Positions 55,950-64,000 of a DNA stretch of 64,000 bases are shown here, in pieces (the stretch's first letter is position 1; every line of letters begins with the position of its first letter). The notes below the pieces were generated by a model. The model saw nothing but the letters and a program-made list of their open reading frames with translations. It searched no databases and was not told the origin of the DNA. Position numbers and translations under genes: made by a program. Origin of the DNA: Fimbriiglobus ruber (lineage in GTDB: Bacteria > Planctomycetota > Planctomycetia > Gemmatales > Gemmataceae). Location of the stretch: NCBI RefSeq assembly GCF_002197845.1, contig NZ_NIDE01000017.1:480712-544711 (forward strand), written 5' to 3'.

Positions 55950-57254
55950 ATGAACGACGATTCGGCCGAATTCACCATTCACCCGGACGACCCGGAGGCC
56001 ACCGGGCCGCTCGAGCCCGCGTCCCTTGCGGCGGACGATCCGGTGGTGAGTGAGCCTGCCGTGGACGACGCCACGGTCGACCTCGGTGCCCTGCCGGTAT
56101 CCGAGTTGATGGCCGATGATGCGGCGGTGCCCGCGGAAGTCACCGACCCGATCGCCCGCCGGCGGGCCGAGATCGACGAGCGACAGGCGACCGTCGCCCG
56201 CGTGCTGGCGGCCATGGGTTGCGAGGCGGCCATCCTGTTCGTGCCGGCGCACGTCGCCTGGTTTACCAGTGGCATTAACGTCCGCGGACTCCTGTCCGAT
56301 ACCGAGCGGCCCGGCGTCTACACCAACGGCCGGCAGCGGTGGCTGGTGTGCAGCAACGTCGACTCCCAGCGCCTGTTCGATGAGGAACTCGACCAACTCG
56401 GCTTCCAGTTGAAGGAGTGGCAGTGGGGGACCGGGCGGGCCGTCCTGCTCGGCGAACTGGTCACCGGGAAGAAGATCGCTGCCGACCGCCCCTTCCCGAG
56501 TTTGCAACTTATTAACGACAGATTGCGAACGGAGATCCGGCCACTCGGCGCCTACGCCCGGGATCTCTACCGCGAGTTGGGCGAACTCGTGGCCCATGCG
56601 CTGGAAGCGACCGGGCGGACCATTTCCCCGGGGCTCACCGAGCGGGAGATCGCCGGCCAGATCGCCCACCGGATGTACCACCACGGGGTCGACGTGGCCG
56701 GGATCACCGTGACCGCCGACGGCCGCGGGGACAAGTTCCGGCGGGCCGGGTTCACCGACGCGACGGCCGATCACGCGTGCGTGATCCAGGCGACTGGAAC
56801 GATGAACGGGATGTTCGCGACCGCTAGCCGCACGGTTTGCTTCGGACCGCCGGATCTGGCGTTCAAGGCGGCGTACAACGCGGCGGCCCGTCTGAGCGCG
56901 GTCTACCGAGCGATGACGGCCCCGGGCGAATCGGTCGGGACGGCGGGCGAGGCGGGCCGCGCGATGGTCGCGAACACGGCCCACGAATTCGAGTGGCGGC
57001 ACAGCCAGCCCGGGTACGGGACCGGGTGGATGGCGGCCGAAGAACTCCGGCGGATGGGCCAGGACGAGCGGTTCGCGGCGGGTCAGGCGCTCGTCTGGCA
57101 GGCGCGGGTCGGGCCGGCCGCGGTCGTCGACACCGTCCTCGTGGGTGAAACCGAGCCCGTGATGATAACCCCGCCCGCGGACTGGCCGTACAAGCGTGCG
57201 AAGTTGCTCGGCCGCTCGTTCCCCGTGCCGGATTTATTTGTTCATACCCACTGA
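55950..57254 (+). CDS. M24 (pita-bread) peptidase-like protein, probably inactive
   Basis: The 434 residues have an acidic N-terminal extension of about 65, a creatinase-N-like domain and a C-terminal pita-bread domain of the M24 aminopeptidase P family (ELGELVAHALEATGRTISPG). Where active enzymes have two metal-binding aspartates ('VDxG...DxTRT'), this protein reads VIQATGTMNGMFATASRTVC, with Gln and Thr instead. The later histidine region reads HSQPGYGTG. It is therefore likely a non-enzymatic paralogue. It is translated just after the hexapeptide gene. Confidence 0.8.
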   Translation: MNDDSAEFTIHPDDPEATGPLEPASLAADDPVVSEPAVDDATVDLGALPVSELMADDAAVPAEVTDPIARRRAEIDERQATVARVLAAMGCEAAILFVPAHVAWFTSGINVRGLLSDTERPGVYTNGRQRWLVCSNVDSQRLFDEELDQLGFQLKEWQWGTGRAVLLGELVTGKKIAADRPFPSLQLINDRLRTEIRPLGAYARDLYRELGELVAHALEATGRTISPGLTEREIAGQIAHRMYHHGVDVAGITVTADGRGDKFRRAGFTDATADHACVIQATGTMNGMFATASRTVCFGPPDLAFKAAYNAAARLSAVYRAMTAPGESVGTAGEAGRAMVANTAHEFEWRHSQPGYGTGWMAAEELRRMGQDERFAAGQALVWQARVGPAAVVDTVLVGETEPVMITPPADWPYKRAKLLGRSFPVPDLFVHTH

Positions 57255-57437
57255 TCGTGGCGGCGCGGAATCTCCGCGCTCGGGGCGTCCGTGAGGCCTT
57301 CGCTCATCTTTTAAAATTCCCCCCATTCTTCGCAAAACTGCTCTCGGCGCGGGTCGATGCCGTTGGTATCGTCCCGCCGCCGTATCATGCCGGGCGAGGG
57401 AACGATCCCGGCGGAGATTTCAGGGAGGAAGTATCCG

Positions 57438-58634
57438 ATGCGCTCGTTCACCCGCCGCGCGGCCGCCGTGATTCTGGGGGCCGCGCTCGTTGCCCCGGCA
57501 TTCGCCCAGACGCCCGCCCCGGTCCCCGGTGCCGCTCCGGCCGCCCCGGCTGCCGGTGCCCCCGCCGGCCCGCTGCAACCCGCGACGCCCGCCCCGGGCT
57601 CGCTGCCCGCCCCGACCGGCAAGCCGGTCGAACGGCCGACCGGCGTGGCCGCCACGGTCACGGGTCAACCGATCCCGGAAGTGGCCGTATGGCGCGCGCT
57701 CCGGCAGTTTCCGGAAGCCGAGCACCCGATCGCCCGGAAAGAGATTCTCAACCACCTGATCGAAAACTTGCTCATCGACCAGTACCTCAACGCCCTCAAG
57801 ATCGCGGCCGAACCTGCCGAAGTCGACAAGCTGATTGAAGAACTGAAGGCCGAGCTCAAGAAGTCGATGAAGGACTACGCGAAGGAACTCGAATCGATGA
57901 TGTTGACCGAGGCCGAGTTCCGGGCCGAAGTCACCGCGCAAATGAAATGGGACAAGTTCCTCAAGCAGCAGGGCACCGACCAGGCCCTGCAGGGGTTCTT
58001 CGTCAAGCGGCCCGACATCTTCGACGGCACCCTGGTCCGCGCGCGGCACATCCTGCTCACGCCGGGCACGGACCCGGCCAAGATGGCTGAAGCGAAGCAA
58101 ACCCTGGCGGCCATCAAGTCCGACATCGCCGTGAAGGCCCAGGAAGCCGCCACCGCCGCGCCCGGCGACGCACTGGCGAAGGAAACGGCCCGCGGCAAGA
58201 AAGTCGACGAGTTGTTTGCCGAAGCGGCCAAAAAGCACTCGCTCTGCCCGTCCAAGGCGGCCGGCGGCGACCTGCAGTTCTTCCCCCGCGTCGGGGCGAT
58301 GGTCGAGCCGTTCGCGGAAGCCGCGTTCAAGTTGAACCTGTACGAAATGAGCGACGTGGTCGAAACCGAGTTCGGCATGCACCTGATCCTTCTGACTGCC
58401 AAGAACCCGGGCAAGGCTCGCAAGTTCGAGGAAGTGAAGGAAGACGTCCGGGCCGTTTACGCGATGCAACTCCGCCAGGCGGTCGTCGGCCAAATGAAAC
58501 CGCGGGCGCAGATCACCATCAACCCGGCCCCGGCGACCACGCCGGCCGCCGCCCCGCCCGCGAACGCCGTTCCCACGACCCCGCCGCCGCCGCCGGGCAG
58601 CCCCGCTTCGGTCACGCCGCCGACCGGGAAGTAG
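57438..58634 (+). CDS. Exported peptidyl-prolyl isomerase (parvulin/SurA-like)
   Basis: The 398 residues start at ATG 57438 with GGGAGG upstream. There is a signal peptide (VILGAALVAPAFAQ), then a Pro/Ala-rich linker, an SurA-N-like helical domain (LIENLLIDQYLNALKIAAEP) and a parvulin domain. The parvulin domain shows VRARHILLTPGTDPAKMAE, then HSLCPSKAAGGDLQFFPR and FGMHLILLTAKNPGK. The C-terminus is Pro/Ala/Thr-rich. It probably helps fold outer-membrane or secreted proteins in the periplasm. Confidence 0.9.
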   Translation: MRSFTRRAAAVILGAALVAPAFAQTPAPVPGAAPAAPAAGAPAGPLQPATPAPGSLPAPTGKPVERPTGVAATVTGQPIPEVAVWRALRQFPEAEHPIARKEILNHLIENLLIDQYLNALKIAAEPAEVDKLIEELKAELKKSMKDYAKELESMMLTEAEFRAEVTAQMKWDKFLKQQGTDQALQGFFVKRPDIFDGTLVRARHILLTPGTDPAKMAEAKQTLAAIKSDIAVKAQEAATAAPGDALAKETARGKKVDELFAEAAKKHSLCPSKAAGGDLQFFPRVGAMVEPFAEAAFKLNLYEMSDVVETEFGMHLILLTAKNPGKARKFEEVKEDVRAVYAMQLRQAVVGQMKPRAQITINPAPATTPAAAPPANAVPTTPPPPPGSPASVTPPTGK

Positions 58635-58663
58635 TCCTGAAGATTGTCGGTGGGAGAGAAATG

Positions 58664-58695
58664 ACACGGCCCACGGTTTTTGCCGTGGGCCGTGT
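58664..58695. terminator. Intrinsic terminator after the parvulin gene
   Basis: ACACGGCCCACGG (58664-58676) pairs with CCGTGGGCCGTGT (58683-58695) around a T-rich loop. A short T/G tail follows. It separates the parvulin gene from the convergent LRR gene. Confidence 0.75.
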
Positions 58696-58725
58696 TGTTG
58701 CGTACATGCCTGCAACGAAGTCACA

Positions 58726-59709
58726 TCAGCGAAAAACTCTCACTTTCGGCCGTGCCGACTCGAACGCCTTTACGTCCGCATCAGTGACCGCCGTTTTGCC
58801 AAGAGTCAAGGTGTCCAGGTTCTTGAGTCCTTTCAGCTCGCTCAGACCTTTGCCGGTGATTTTCGTTCCTTCGAGGTGAAGTACCGACAGTCTTTGCATG
58901 TTCATCAAGTACGGTAAGCCGGCATCAGTAACGGCCGTATATTTTAGGTACAGTCCGTACAGTTGGTCGAGATCCTTAATCTCTTTAAGCCCTGCGTTGG
59001 TGATCTTGGTATCATTCAACTCTAAAGTGTAGAGTTTTGTAAACCTTTTGATGTCTTTCAAAGCAGCGTCTGTAATTTTTGTCTCGGCGACACTGATCGA
59101 CGTCACATTTTCGAGCCCTTGAATTTCCTTTACACCAGCATCCGTGATGGCCGTGCCGCTCAGATTCAGGTTTCGCAGTTTTCTGAGTTCTTTGACCTCT
59201 TTCATCCCCGCGTTCCCTATCTTCGACCCGTTAAGATACAATTTTTCTAAGTTGGAAAACTCTTTGAGCCCCGCGCCGGTTCCCCCAAACTCCATTAACA
59301 ATAGCTCCTTTAAACTCTTGACGGATTTGAGCTCTTTTAGACCCTTGTCAGAAATGCCGCGCACGAATGAGAGATTTAAACTTTCTAGGGCCGGCAACTC
59401 CTTTAGCTCCTTGAGCCCGGCGTCCGTAATCTTGGTGGAAGAAAGGCTAAGTTCTTTCATCTGCTGAAACGACCTGAGTAATTTCAGATCTGCGTCCGTG
59501 ATGGCTTTGGAATCAAGTCGGACTTCGATGACCGGCTGACCGGGGCGTTTCGCATCCCGTTCGATCTTTCCGCCCAATTTCTCGATGGCTTTTATCGCCG
59601 TAGCCTGATCGACAGGGCTTTCCGCCGGCTTCTCATCTCCGGCGGCCGGCTGAATCGCAAAAAGTGTTCCGAGTAAAACGGCCAAGACACTCACAATGTT
59701 ACCCGTCAC
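58726..59709 (-). CDS. Secreted leucine-rich-repeat protein
   Basis: The 327 residues start at GTG 59709 with GAGAGGG upstream and have a signal peptide (VSVLAVLLGTLFAIQPAAG). About ten LRRs of 23-24 residues follow, of the type ITDAGLKELKELPALESLNL, common in planctomycetes. The DNA is visibly lower in GC and uses more A/T-ending codons than its neighbours, which may mean recent transfer. It is probably a surface or periplasmic binding protein. Confidence 0.88.
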   Translation of the reverse strand: MTGNIVSVLAVLLGTLFAIQPAAGDEKPAESPVDQATAIKAIEKLGGKIERDAKRPGQPVIEVRLDSKAITDADLKLLRSFQQMKELSLSSTKITDAGLKELKELPALESLNLSFVRGISDKGLKELKSVKSLKELLLMEFGGTGAGLKEFSNLEKLYLNGSKIGNAGMKEVKELRKLRNLNLSGTAITDAGVKEIQGLENVTSISVAETKITDAALKDIKRFTKLYTLELNDTKITNAGLKEIKDLDQLYGLYLKYTAVTDAGLPYLMNMQRLSVLHLEGTKITGKGLSELKGLKNLDTLTLGKTAVTDADVKAFESARPKVRVFR

Positions 59710-59930
59710 GTCGCCCTCTCAAAAATTGCGGTAAGCCGATGGAAGCAGGTGCCTCGGAAGCTTTCTTCACGAGGCACTTACTTTGTCAAGTTCGTTATAG
59801 TTTGCCCAAAGCGGGCGGCCTGCGGAATCCGAAAAGGTTGAGGGGTTCGACAATTTGGATGCGATGGACTCGCACGTCGCTCGCCCAAGTTTTCGTCGGA
59901 ATTGCGTAAAAACATTCAAGTAGGGCCGCC

Positions 59931-61742
59931 ATGTCAGTGCGACTGATCGCCTCCGGTCGTGAATGGAGTCGTTGGGTTTTCGTCGGGTTCCTGGCATTAG
60001 CCGTCGAGTCGGTCGGCCGGGCCCAGACGGCAACGCCCGTCATAGTCGCAACGCAGGCACCCGCTCCCGTCATCGAAATACCACCGGTCGCCCCGGGAAC
60101 GGCACTCGCTCCCGGGGTCACTACGGCACCCGCCGAGAATAGTGTTGCGCCACCGACCGCAGGTGGCACAGCCGCACCGTCGGGCGGGGATGGCGGCGGC
60201 CAGAGGGCGTATTCCGGGCCGGCACAGAAGCCGGAGAGCGAAAAGACGTTCTGGGAAAAGGTGCCGCCGATCCAACCGTTCCCGCGGCAAGGGAATTTCT
60301 ACATCGCCCCGTCCGGGCCAGGGTATTACACCCTGTTCGACTTCATCCGTGGGCGGGAATTGCCCGACCGGCCGAAGAATCCGTATCTCCAGTGGGGCCA
60401 AAACGCGAATTCGTCGTTCAACGCGGACTTCCGCTATTTAGACGACCCCAAGAACACCCAGTTCGACTTCTTCGACCCGCTCAAACGCATCCACGTTGGC
60501 GACGACTGGCTGTTTTCTACCGGCGGCGAGATCCGCGACCGCTACGCCTCCATCCAGAACGCGGCTCTTTACAACAAGAAGCCGCAAGCAGGGGCGGACG
60601 ACACGTACAACCTGTTCCGGGCTCGCGTTTACGGCGATTTATGGTACCGCGACGAGTTCCGCTTCTTTGTCGAATTCATCACCGCCGATTCGTCACACCA
60701 GGCGATCCCGGCCTCGTCGTCGGACGTCGAACAGAACGACTTCCTGAACCTGTTCGTCGAACTCAAGCTGTTCTCGCTCGACGACCACGGGGTTTACGCC
60801 CGCATCGGCCGGCAGGAATTGCTGTTCGGCTCCCAGCGGGCGATCTCGCCGTCCGACTGGTCGAACACCCGGCGGACGTTCCAGGGCGTCCGCGGGTCGT
60901 GGCACGACGACGACATCGAGGAAGACATCTTCGTCGTGAATCCGGTCATTCCGGACCCGTCCAAGATTTCCAGCATCGATGACAAGCAGGTCTTCACCGG
61001 GAACTGGTTCAAGTACCGGTTCAACAAGGACTCCAGCATCGACCTGTATTACCTGTACCTGGAAAACAACAACCTAAACGTGGCGACAGGGTTGTACGGG
61101 GCGAAGGGCGAGTACCACATCAACACGGTCGGCAGCCGGCTCGTCGGCGAGCAGAACCAGTTCCTGTGGGACTTCGAGGGGGCGATGCAGTTCGGGGGGT
61201 GGGCCAACCAGTCGGTGTTCGCCGGGTTCGGCGTGGCCGGCGTGGGGTATTACTTCAAAGACCTGCCGACCACCCCGACCCTCTGGCTCTACTACGACTA
61301 CGCCTCGGGCGACCCGAACCCGAACAGCACCAACGTCCACCGGACGTACACGACGCTGTTCCCGTTCGGTCACTCGTACTTCGCCGGCCTGGACGCCATC
61401 GGTCGCCAGAACATCAACGACATTCACCTGGAACTCGGCACGTTCCCGGTGGACTGGGTCCGGTGTACACTGGGCTACCACGTCCTGTCATTGGATAGCG
61501 CCAAGGACGCCCTCTACAACCCGCAGGGCAGCGTCGTCCGCCAGGACCCGACTGGCAAAGCGGGCACGGACGTCGGCGACGCGATCAGCAGCACCGTCCA
61601 GTTCCACCTGGACAACCACCAGATTTTCCTCGTCGGGTACAGCCACCTATTCTCGGGCCAGTTCATCAAAATGACCGCCACGACGCCCGGAGCCGCAAAA
61701 GACCTCGACGCGGTGTGGGTGCAGTACACGTACAAATGGTGA
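59931..61742 (+). CDS. Outer-membrane beta-barrel, alginate-export (AlgE-like) domain
   Basis: The 603 residues have an N-terminal signal, a Pro/Ala/Thr-rich region, then a long C-terminal barrel domain with alternating aromatic strands. GGEIRDRYASIQNAALYN, FRFFVEFITADSSHQAIPAS and YARIGRQELLFGSQRAISPS match the alginate-export family. The protein ends with an aromatic strand, as outer-membrane proteins do (WVQYTYKW). It probably forms a channel for a polysaccharide or other solute. It is a single gene. Confidence 0.82.
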   Translation: MSVRLIASGREWSRWVFVGFLALAVESVGRAQTATPVIVATQAPAPVIEIPPVAPGTALAPGVTTAPAENSVAPPTAGGTAAPSGGDGGGQRAYSGPAQKPESEKTFWEKVPPIQPFPRQGNFYIAPSGPGYYTLFDFIRGRELPDRPKNPYLQWGQNANSSFNADFRYLDDPKNTQFDFFDPLKRIHVGDDWLFSTGGEIRDRYASIQNAALYNKKPQAGADDTYNLFRARVYGDLWYRDEFRFFVEFITADSSHQAIPASSSDVEQNDFLNLFVELKLFSLDDHGVYARIGRQELLFGSQRAISPSDWSNTRRTFQGVRGSWHDDDIEEDIFVVNPVIPDPSKISSIDDKQVFTGNWFKYRFNKDSSIDLYYLYLENNNLNVATGLYGAKGEYHINTVGSRLVGEQNQFLWDFEGAMQFGGWANQSVFAGFGVAGVGYYFKDLPTTPTLWLYYDYASGDPNPNSTNVHRTYTTLFPFGHSYFAGLDAIGRQNINDIHLELGTFPVDWVRCTLGYHVLSLDSAKDALYNPQGSVVRQDPTGKAGTDVGDAISSTVQFHLDNHQIFLVGYSHLFSGQFIKMTATTPGAAKDLDAVWVQYTYKW

Positions 61743-62134
61743 GATGAGTCGGGCGGGGTGAGCAGGTGCGACAGGTCGTCCGGAGAGGGGTGATTCTCCC
61801 CGCTGTTTCCGACGGTGATGGTTCCCTCACCCGAACCCATCACCTCTTGCTCACAGTTCACCGCTTAGCCGACTCCGAAGGTGGCGGGGGAGGCTCGTCG
61901 GGCAAAGGCAGTTCAATCATGTGGAAACGGCCCATCGCGATCGGCCAAGGCTCGTGGGTGAACCGGCCCGACGAGAGGAGCCTTTTCCACTCGTCCGAGA
62001 TCGTCCTTCAGGGTGACATAAAGACCGGAGGTTGTCACCGGGCGTTCTGACACCGGACGTACTTCCCAAGTTGTATTAACACTGCTTCGTCGATTTTCCC
62101 CCGGATCACCTCCGTGGGGTCGTTTCGGGGTGAT
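61743..62134. other. Intergenic region, no feature recognised
   Basis: About 390 bases lie between the barrel gene and the methyltransferase. A short frame here has no ribosome-binding site. No hairpin terminator is obvious. Confidence 0.35.
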
Positions 62135-62914
62135 ATGTTGGAAGAAACTGAACCCGACGTTCGTTTCCTACCCGCACCGATGTCACACCAGTCCGACCCG
62201 CCGGCCACCGAGCCGCGAATCCATTCGACCCCGATGGCGGCCGTCAAAGAGCGCGAACGCGAGCTGGTCATCGTCGAAGGCACGACATTCAAGCTCGACC
62301 GCCCGGGCGGCCACGACCTGCTCTTCGACCACCCGGCTGTCCGCGCTGCTTACGCCGCCGACTCTTACATCCCGTACTGGTCCGAGTTGTGGCCGGCGGC
62401 GCGGATGCTGGCGAAAGCCATCCTCCGCGAGCCGTGGGACGAGTACCCGAAGCCGTCGGACGGCAAGCTCGAAGCGCTCGAAGTCGGCTGCGGCCTGGGC
62501 CTGGCCGGGATCGCGGCGCTCAAGCGCGGGCTGCGCGTCACGTTCTCCGACATCGACCAACTCGCCGTCCGGTTCGCGACCGAGAACGCCCGCCTGAACG
62601 GGTTTCGCGACTTCACCACGATGGCCATCGACCTCCGCTGCCCGCCGCCCGACGTCCGCTTCCCGGTCATCATCGGGTCGGACCTGCTTTACGAACCGCG
62701 GATGGTCGACCCGGTGGTGAACTTCATCTCGACCACGCTCGCGCCGGGCGGCGTCTGCCTGATCGCCGACCCGGACCGCGAATCCGCCCGCCCCTTCCGC
62801 TGGGCGATCCAAAACGCCGGGTTGACGACCGAGTGCGCCTTCGCCCGCGCCGGCGAACCCGGCGGAGAACGCACCAAAGGCACCGTCTACCGCATCACGC
62901 ACTGCACCACGTAA
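62135..62914 (+). CDS. Class I SAM methyltransferase (METTL21/23-like)
   Basis: The 259 residues resemble the lysine-methyltransferase 16 family. YIPYWSELWPAARMLAKAIL precedes motif I EVGCGLGLAGIAAL, then come VTFSDIDQLAVRFATENARL (acidic ribose-binding residue) and IIGSDLLYEPRMVDPVV (post II). The substrate is unknown and could be a protein. The ATG at 62135 follows CGGGGTG; a GTG at 62114 and an ATG at 62180 are alternatives. Convergent with the oxidoreductase across a palindromic repeat. Confidence 0.85.
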   Translation: MLEETEPDVRFLPAPMSHQSDPPATEPRIHSTPMAAVKERERELVIVEGTTFKLDRPGGHDLLFDHPAVRAAYAADSYIPYWSELWPAARMLAKAILREPWDEYPKPSDGKLEALEVGCGLGLAGIAALKRGLRVTFSDIDQLAVRFATENARLNGFRDFTTMAIDLRCPPPDVRFPVIIGSDLLYEPRMVDPVVNFISTTLAPGGVCLIADPDRESARPFRWAIQNAGLTTECAFARAGEPGGERTKGTVYRITHCTT

Positions 62915-62920
62915 AAAGAC

Positions 62921-63003
62921 ATTAGCCACGGATGGACACGGATCAGAACTATTCAAGAAGTTCTTTTCTGATCCGTGTTTATCCGTGTTCATCCGTGGCT
63001 AAT
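62921..63003. repeat. Interspersed palindromic repeat (CCACGGATGAACACGGAT type)
   Basis: ATTAGCCACGGAT at 62921 is mirrored by ATCCGTGGCTAAT ending at 63003, with further inner pairing (GGATCAGAA and TTCTTTTCTGATCC). Strings of CACGGATGAACACGGATAAA occur in very many bacterial genomes as an interspersed repeat. The right arm overlaps the end of the minus-strand oxidoreductase. Confidence 0.85.
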
Positions 63004-64000
63004 TTTACTGTTTTTCCCGTTGCGTTCGATTCGTAGATTGCCTGGATGAGCGCCACCGCTTTTCGGCCTTCACGGCCGTCGACGGCGGGCGTGCCGTTGG
63101 TCTGGATCGCCTGGACGAAGTCGGCCAGTTGGCGCCGGTGGCCTTCGTGGCTGATCGCCTTCGGGTCGGCCGCCCCGCCGCTCGCGCCAACCTTCGCCGC
63201 GAACCGCGTCCGCACGGCCTTGTCGTCTTCCGTCTCCGGGCTGAAGTCCCACCGCAGCACGTCTTCCTGCTCGATCACGGCCGAGCCCTTGTCGCCGTGA
63301 ACTGCTATCGTCTTCGGGTACCCGGGGTGGATGCTGGTGGTCGCCTGGATGACGCCCAGCGCGCCGCTCTTGAAGCGGATGACCGCGGCGGCCGTGTCCT
63401 CGACTTCGATCTGTTCGTGCGCGAGTGTGGCGGTGAACCCGGTCACGGCTACCGCGTCGCCCATCATCCAGAGGAGCAGGTCGACGTTGTGGATCGCCTG
63501 GTTCATGAGCGCCCCGCCGCCGTCGAGCGCTTGCGTGCCCTTCCACCCGCCCTCGTCGTAATAGGCCTGGCTCCGCCACCACTTGCAGGTCGTTTCGCCG
63601 AGTGTGAGTCGGCCGAACTTGCCCGCGGCCACGGCCGCCTTGAGCGTCTGGCTGGAGTCGGCGAACCGGCTCGGGAAGATGGTGCAGAGCTTGACGCCGT
63701 GCTGGTCGCAGGCGCCGATGATCCGATCGCACCGCTCGGCGGTGATCTCCAGCGGTTTCTCGACGACGACGTGTTTCCCGGCCGCGGCCGCGATCATCGC
63801 CGGGTCGGCGTGCGCGCCGCTCGGGGTGGTGATGACGATTGCATCCACCCCTGGCGCACGCACCGCCTCCTGAACCGTGCCGAACACCGCGCAAGCCGGC
63901 GTGCCAGTCTCCTGGAGCAGTTTTTCCCCGGCCCCCGGCGTCCGACTGACGAGCGCGGCGACGCGGGCGCCGGGAATCTCCGCGATGGCTCGGGCGTGAA
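62979..64000 (-). CDS. Gfo/Idh/MocA oxidoreductase (5' end outside window)
   Basis: At least 340 residues are visible; the frame stays open to the window edge, so the N-terminal dinucleotide-binding GxGxxG lies beyond it. Family features are DAIVITTPSGAHADPAMIAA, the substrate/nucleotide lysine in VVVEKPLEIT and GGGALMNQAIHNVDLLLWM, with the catalytic-region histidine. It probably oxidises or reduces a sugar or inositol derivative with NAD(P). The last seven codons (LATDEHG-stop) come from the palindromic repeat. Confidence 0.9.
   Translation of the reverse strand, partial: HARAIAEIPGARVAALVSRTPGAGEKLLQETGTPACAVFGTVQEAVRAPGVDAIVITTPSGAHADPAMIAAAAGKHVVVEKPLEITAERCDRIIGACDQHGVKLCTIFPSRFADSSQTLKAAVAAGKFGRLTLGETTCKWWRSQAYYDEGGWKGTQALDGGGALMNQAIHNVDLLLWMMGDAVAVTGFTATLAHEQIEVEDTAAAVIRFKSGALGVIQATTSIHPGYPKTIAVHGDKGSAVIEQEDVLRWDFSPETEDDKAVRTRFAAKVGASGGAADPKAISHEGHRRQLADFVQAIQTNGTPAVDGREGRKAVALIQAIYESNATGKTVKLATDEHG

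Noticed and set aside
61766-62050. 94-residue plus-strand frame between the barrel and methyltransferase genes
   Set aside because: Composition is not gene-like and no start signal is present.

Overview
The window looks like a chromosomal segment of a GC-rich planctomycete, most probably of the Gemmata/Gemmataceae type. The basis is two DUF1559 pseudopilin-like proteins with near-identical prepilin leaders, a secreted PSCyt1/DUF1549/DUF1553 cytochrome-type protein, a tricorn-like protease, a giant extracellular protein with the planctomycete N-terminal 'LEDRVVP' motif, many secreted LRR/TPR/EF-hand proteins, and several families of interspersed inverted repeats. Heptose kinase and adenylyltransferase genes fit an LPS-bearing outer membrane. 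No rRNA, tRNA, CRISPR array or intact transposon was seen.

Layout. 0-8 kb: inorganic pyrophosphatase, a split heptose pathway pair (rfaE2-rfaE1, overlapping), a large secreted DUF1553 protein, a DUF1559 protein and a secreted beta-propeller. 8-9.1 kb: a scar with a truncated AraC/GlxA-type regulator, a decayed recombinase tail and a perfect 32-bp inverted repeat. 9-19.4 kb: Nif3-like protein, DUF3467 protein, HEAT/TPR protein, tricorn-like S41 protease, Gly-rich EF-hand protein, short Hsp70 and a PhyH-family dioxygenase. 19.4-27 kb: an AT-rich island, a second DUF1559 protein with a downstream lipoprotein, a solitary rplC, small unknowns, iron alcohol dehydrogenase, Mog and a prenyltransferase-fold secreted protein. 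27.6-41.9 kb: a GT-C-like membrane protein divergent from an orphan ABC ATPase, then the information-processing cluster nusA-infB-DUF503-rbfA, an endonuclease III-like protein, a zinc-ribbon protein and a TPR protein. 42-47.4 kb: a heavy-metal-type RND pump and its adaptor. 48.5-54.4 kb: a roughly 1,987-residue repeat protein. 54.4-64 kb: arginase-family enzyme, hexapeptide (gamma-carbonic-anhydrase-like) protein, M24-like pseudoenzyme, parvulin, LRR protein, AlgE-like outer-membrane protein, METTL21-like methyltransferase and a Gfo/Idh/MocA oxidoreductase cut by the window edge.

The most unusual object is the giant gene at 48470-54430. It carries 24 near-identical 40-residue beta-propeller repeats in arrays of 6, 12 and 6. 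Each array sits between the two halves of a Calx-beta domain, so whole propellers appear to be inserted inside Calx-beta modules. The gene is interrupted by three single-base deletions, and a fourth breaks the hexapeptide gene at 55.7 kb; these are either assembly errors or a decaying region. Other signals worth checking are a 74-bp sequence duplicated at the 5' ends of rplC and the PhyH gene, an M24 protein without its metal-binding aspartates, an endonuclease III-like protein apparently lacking the catalytic lysine, and an oxidoreductase whose C-terminus is encoded by an interspersed repeat.

All family calls are by eye from translated sequence; no database search was run.
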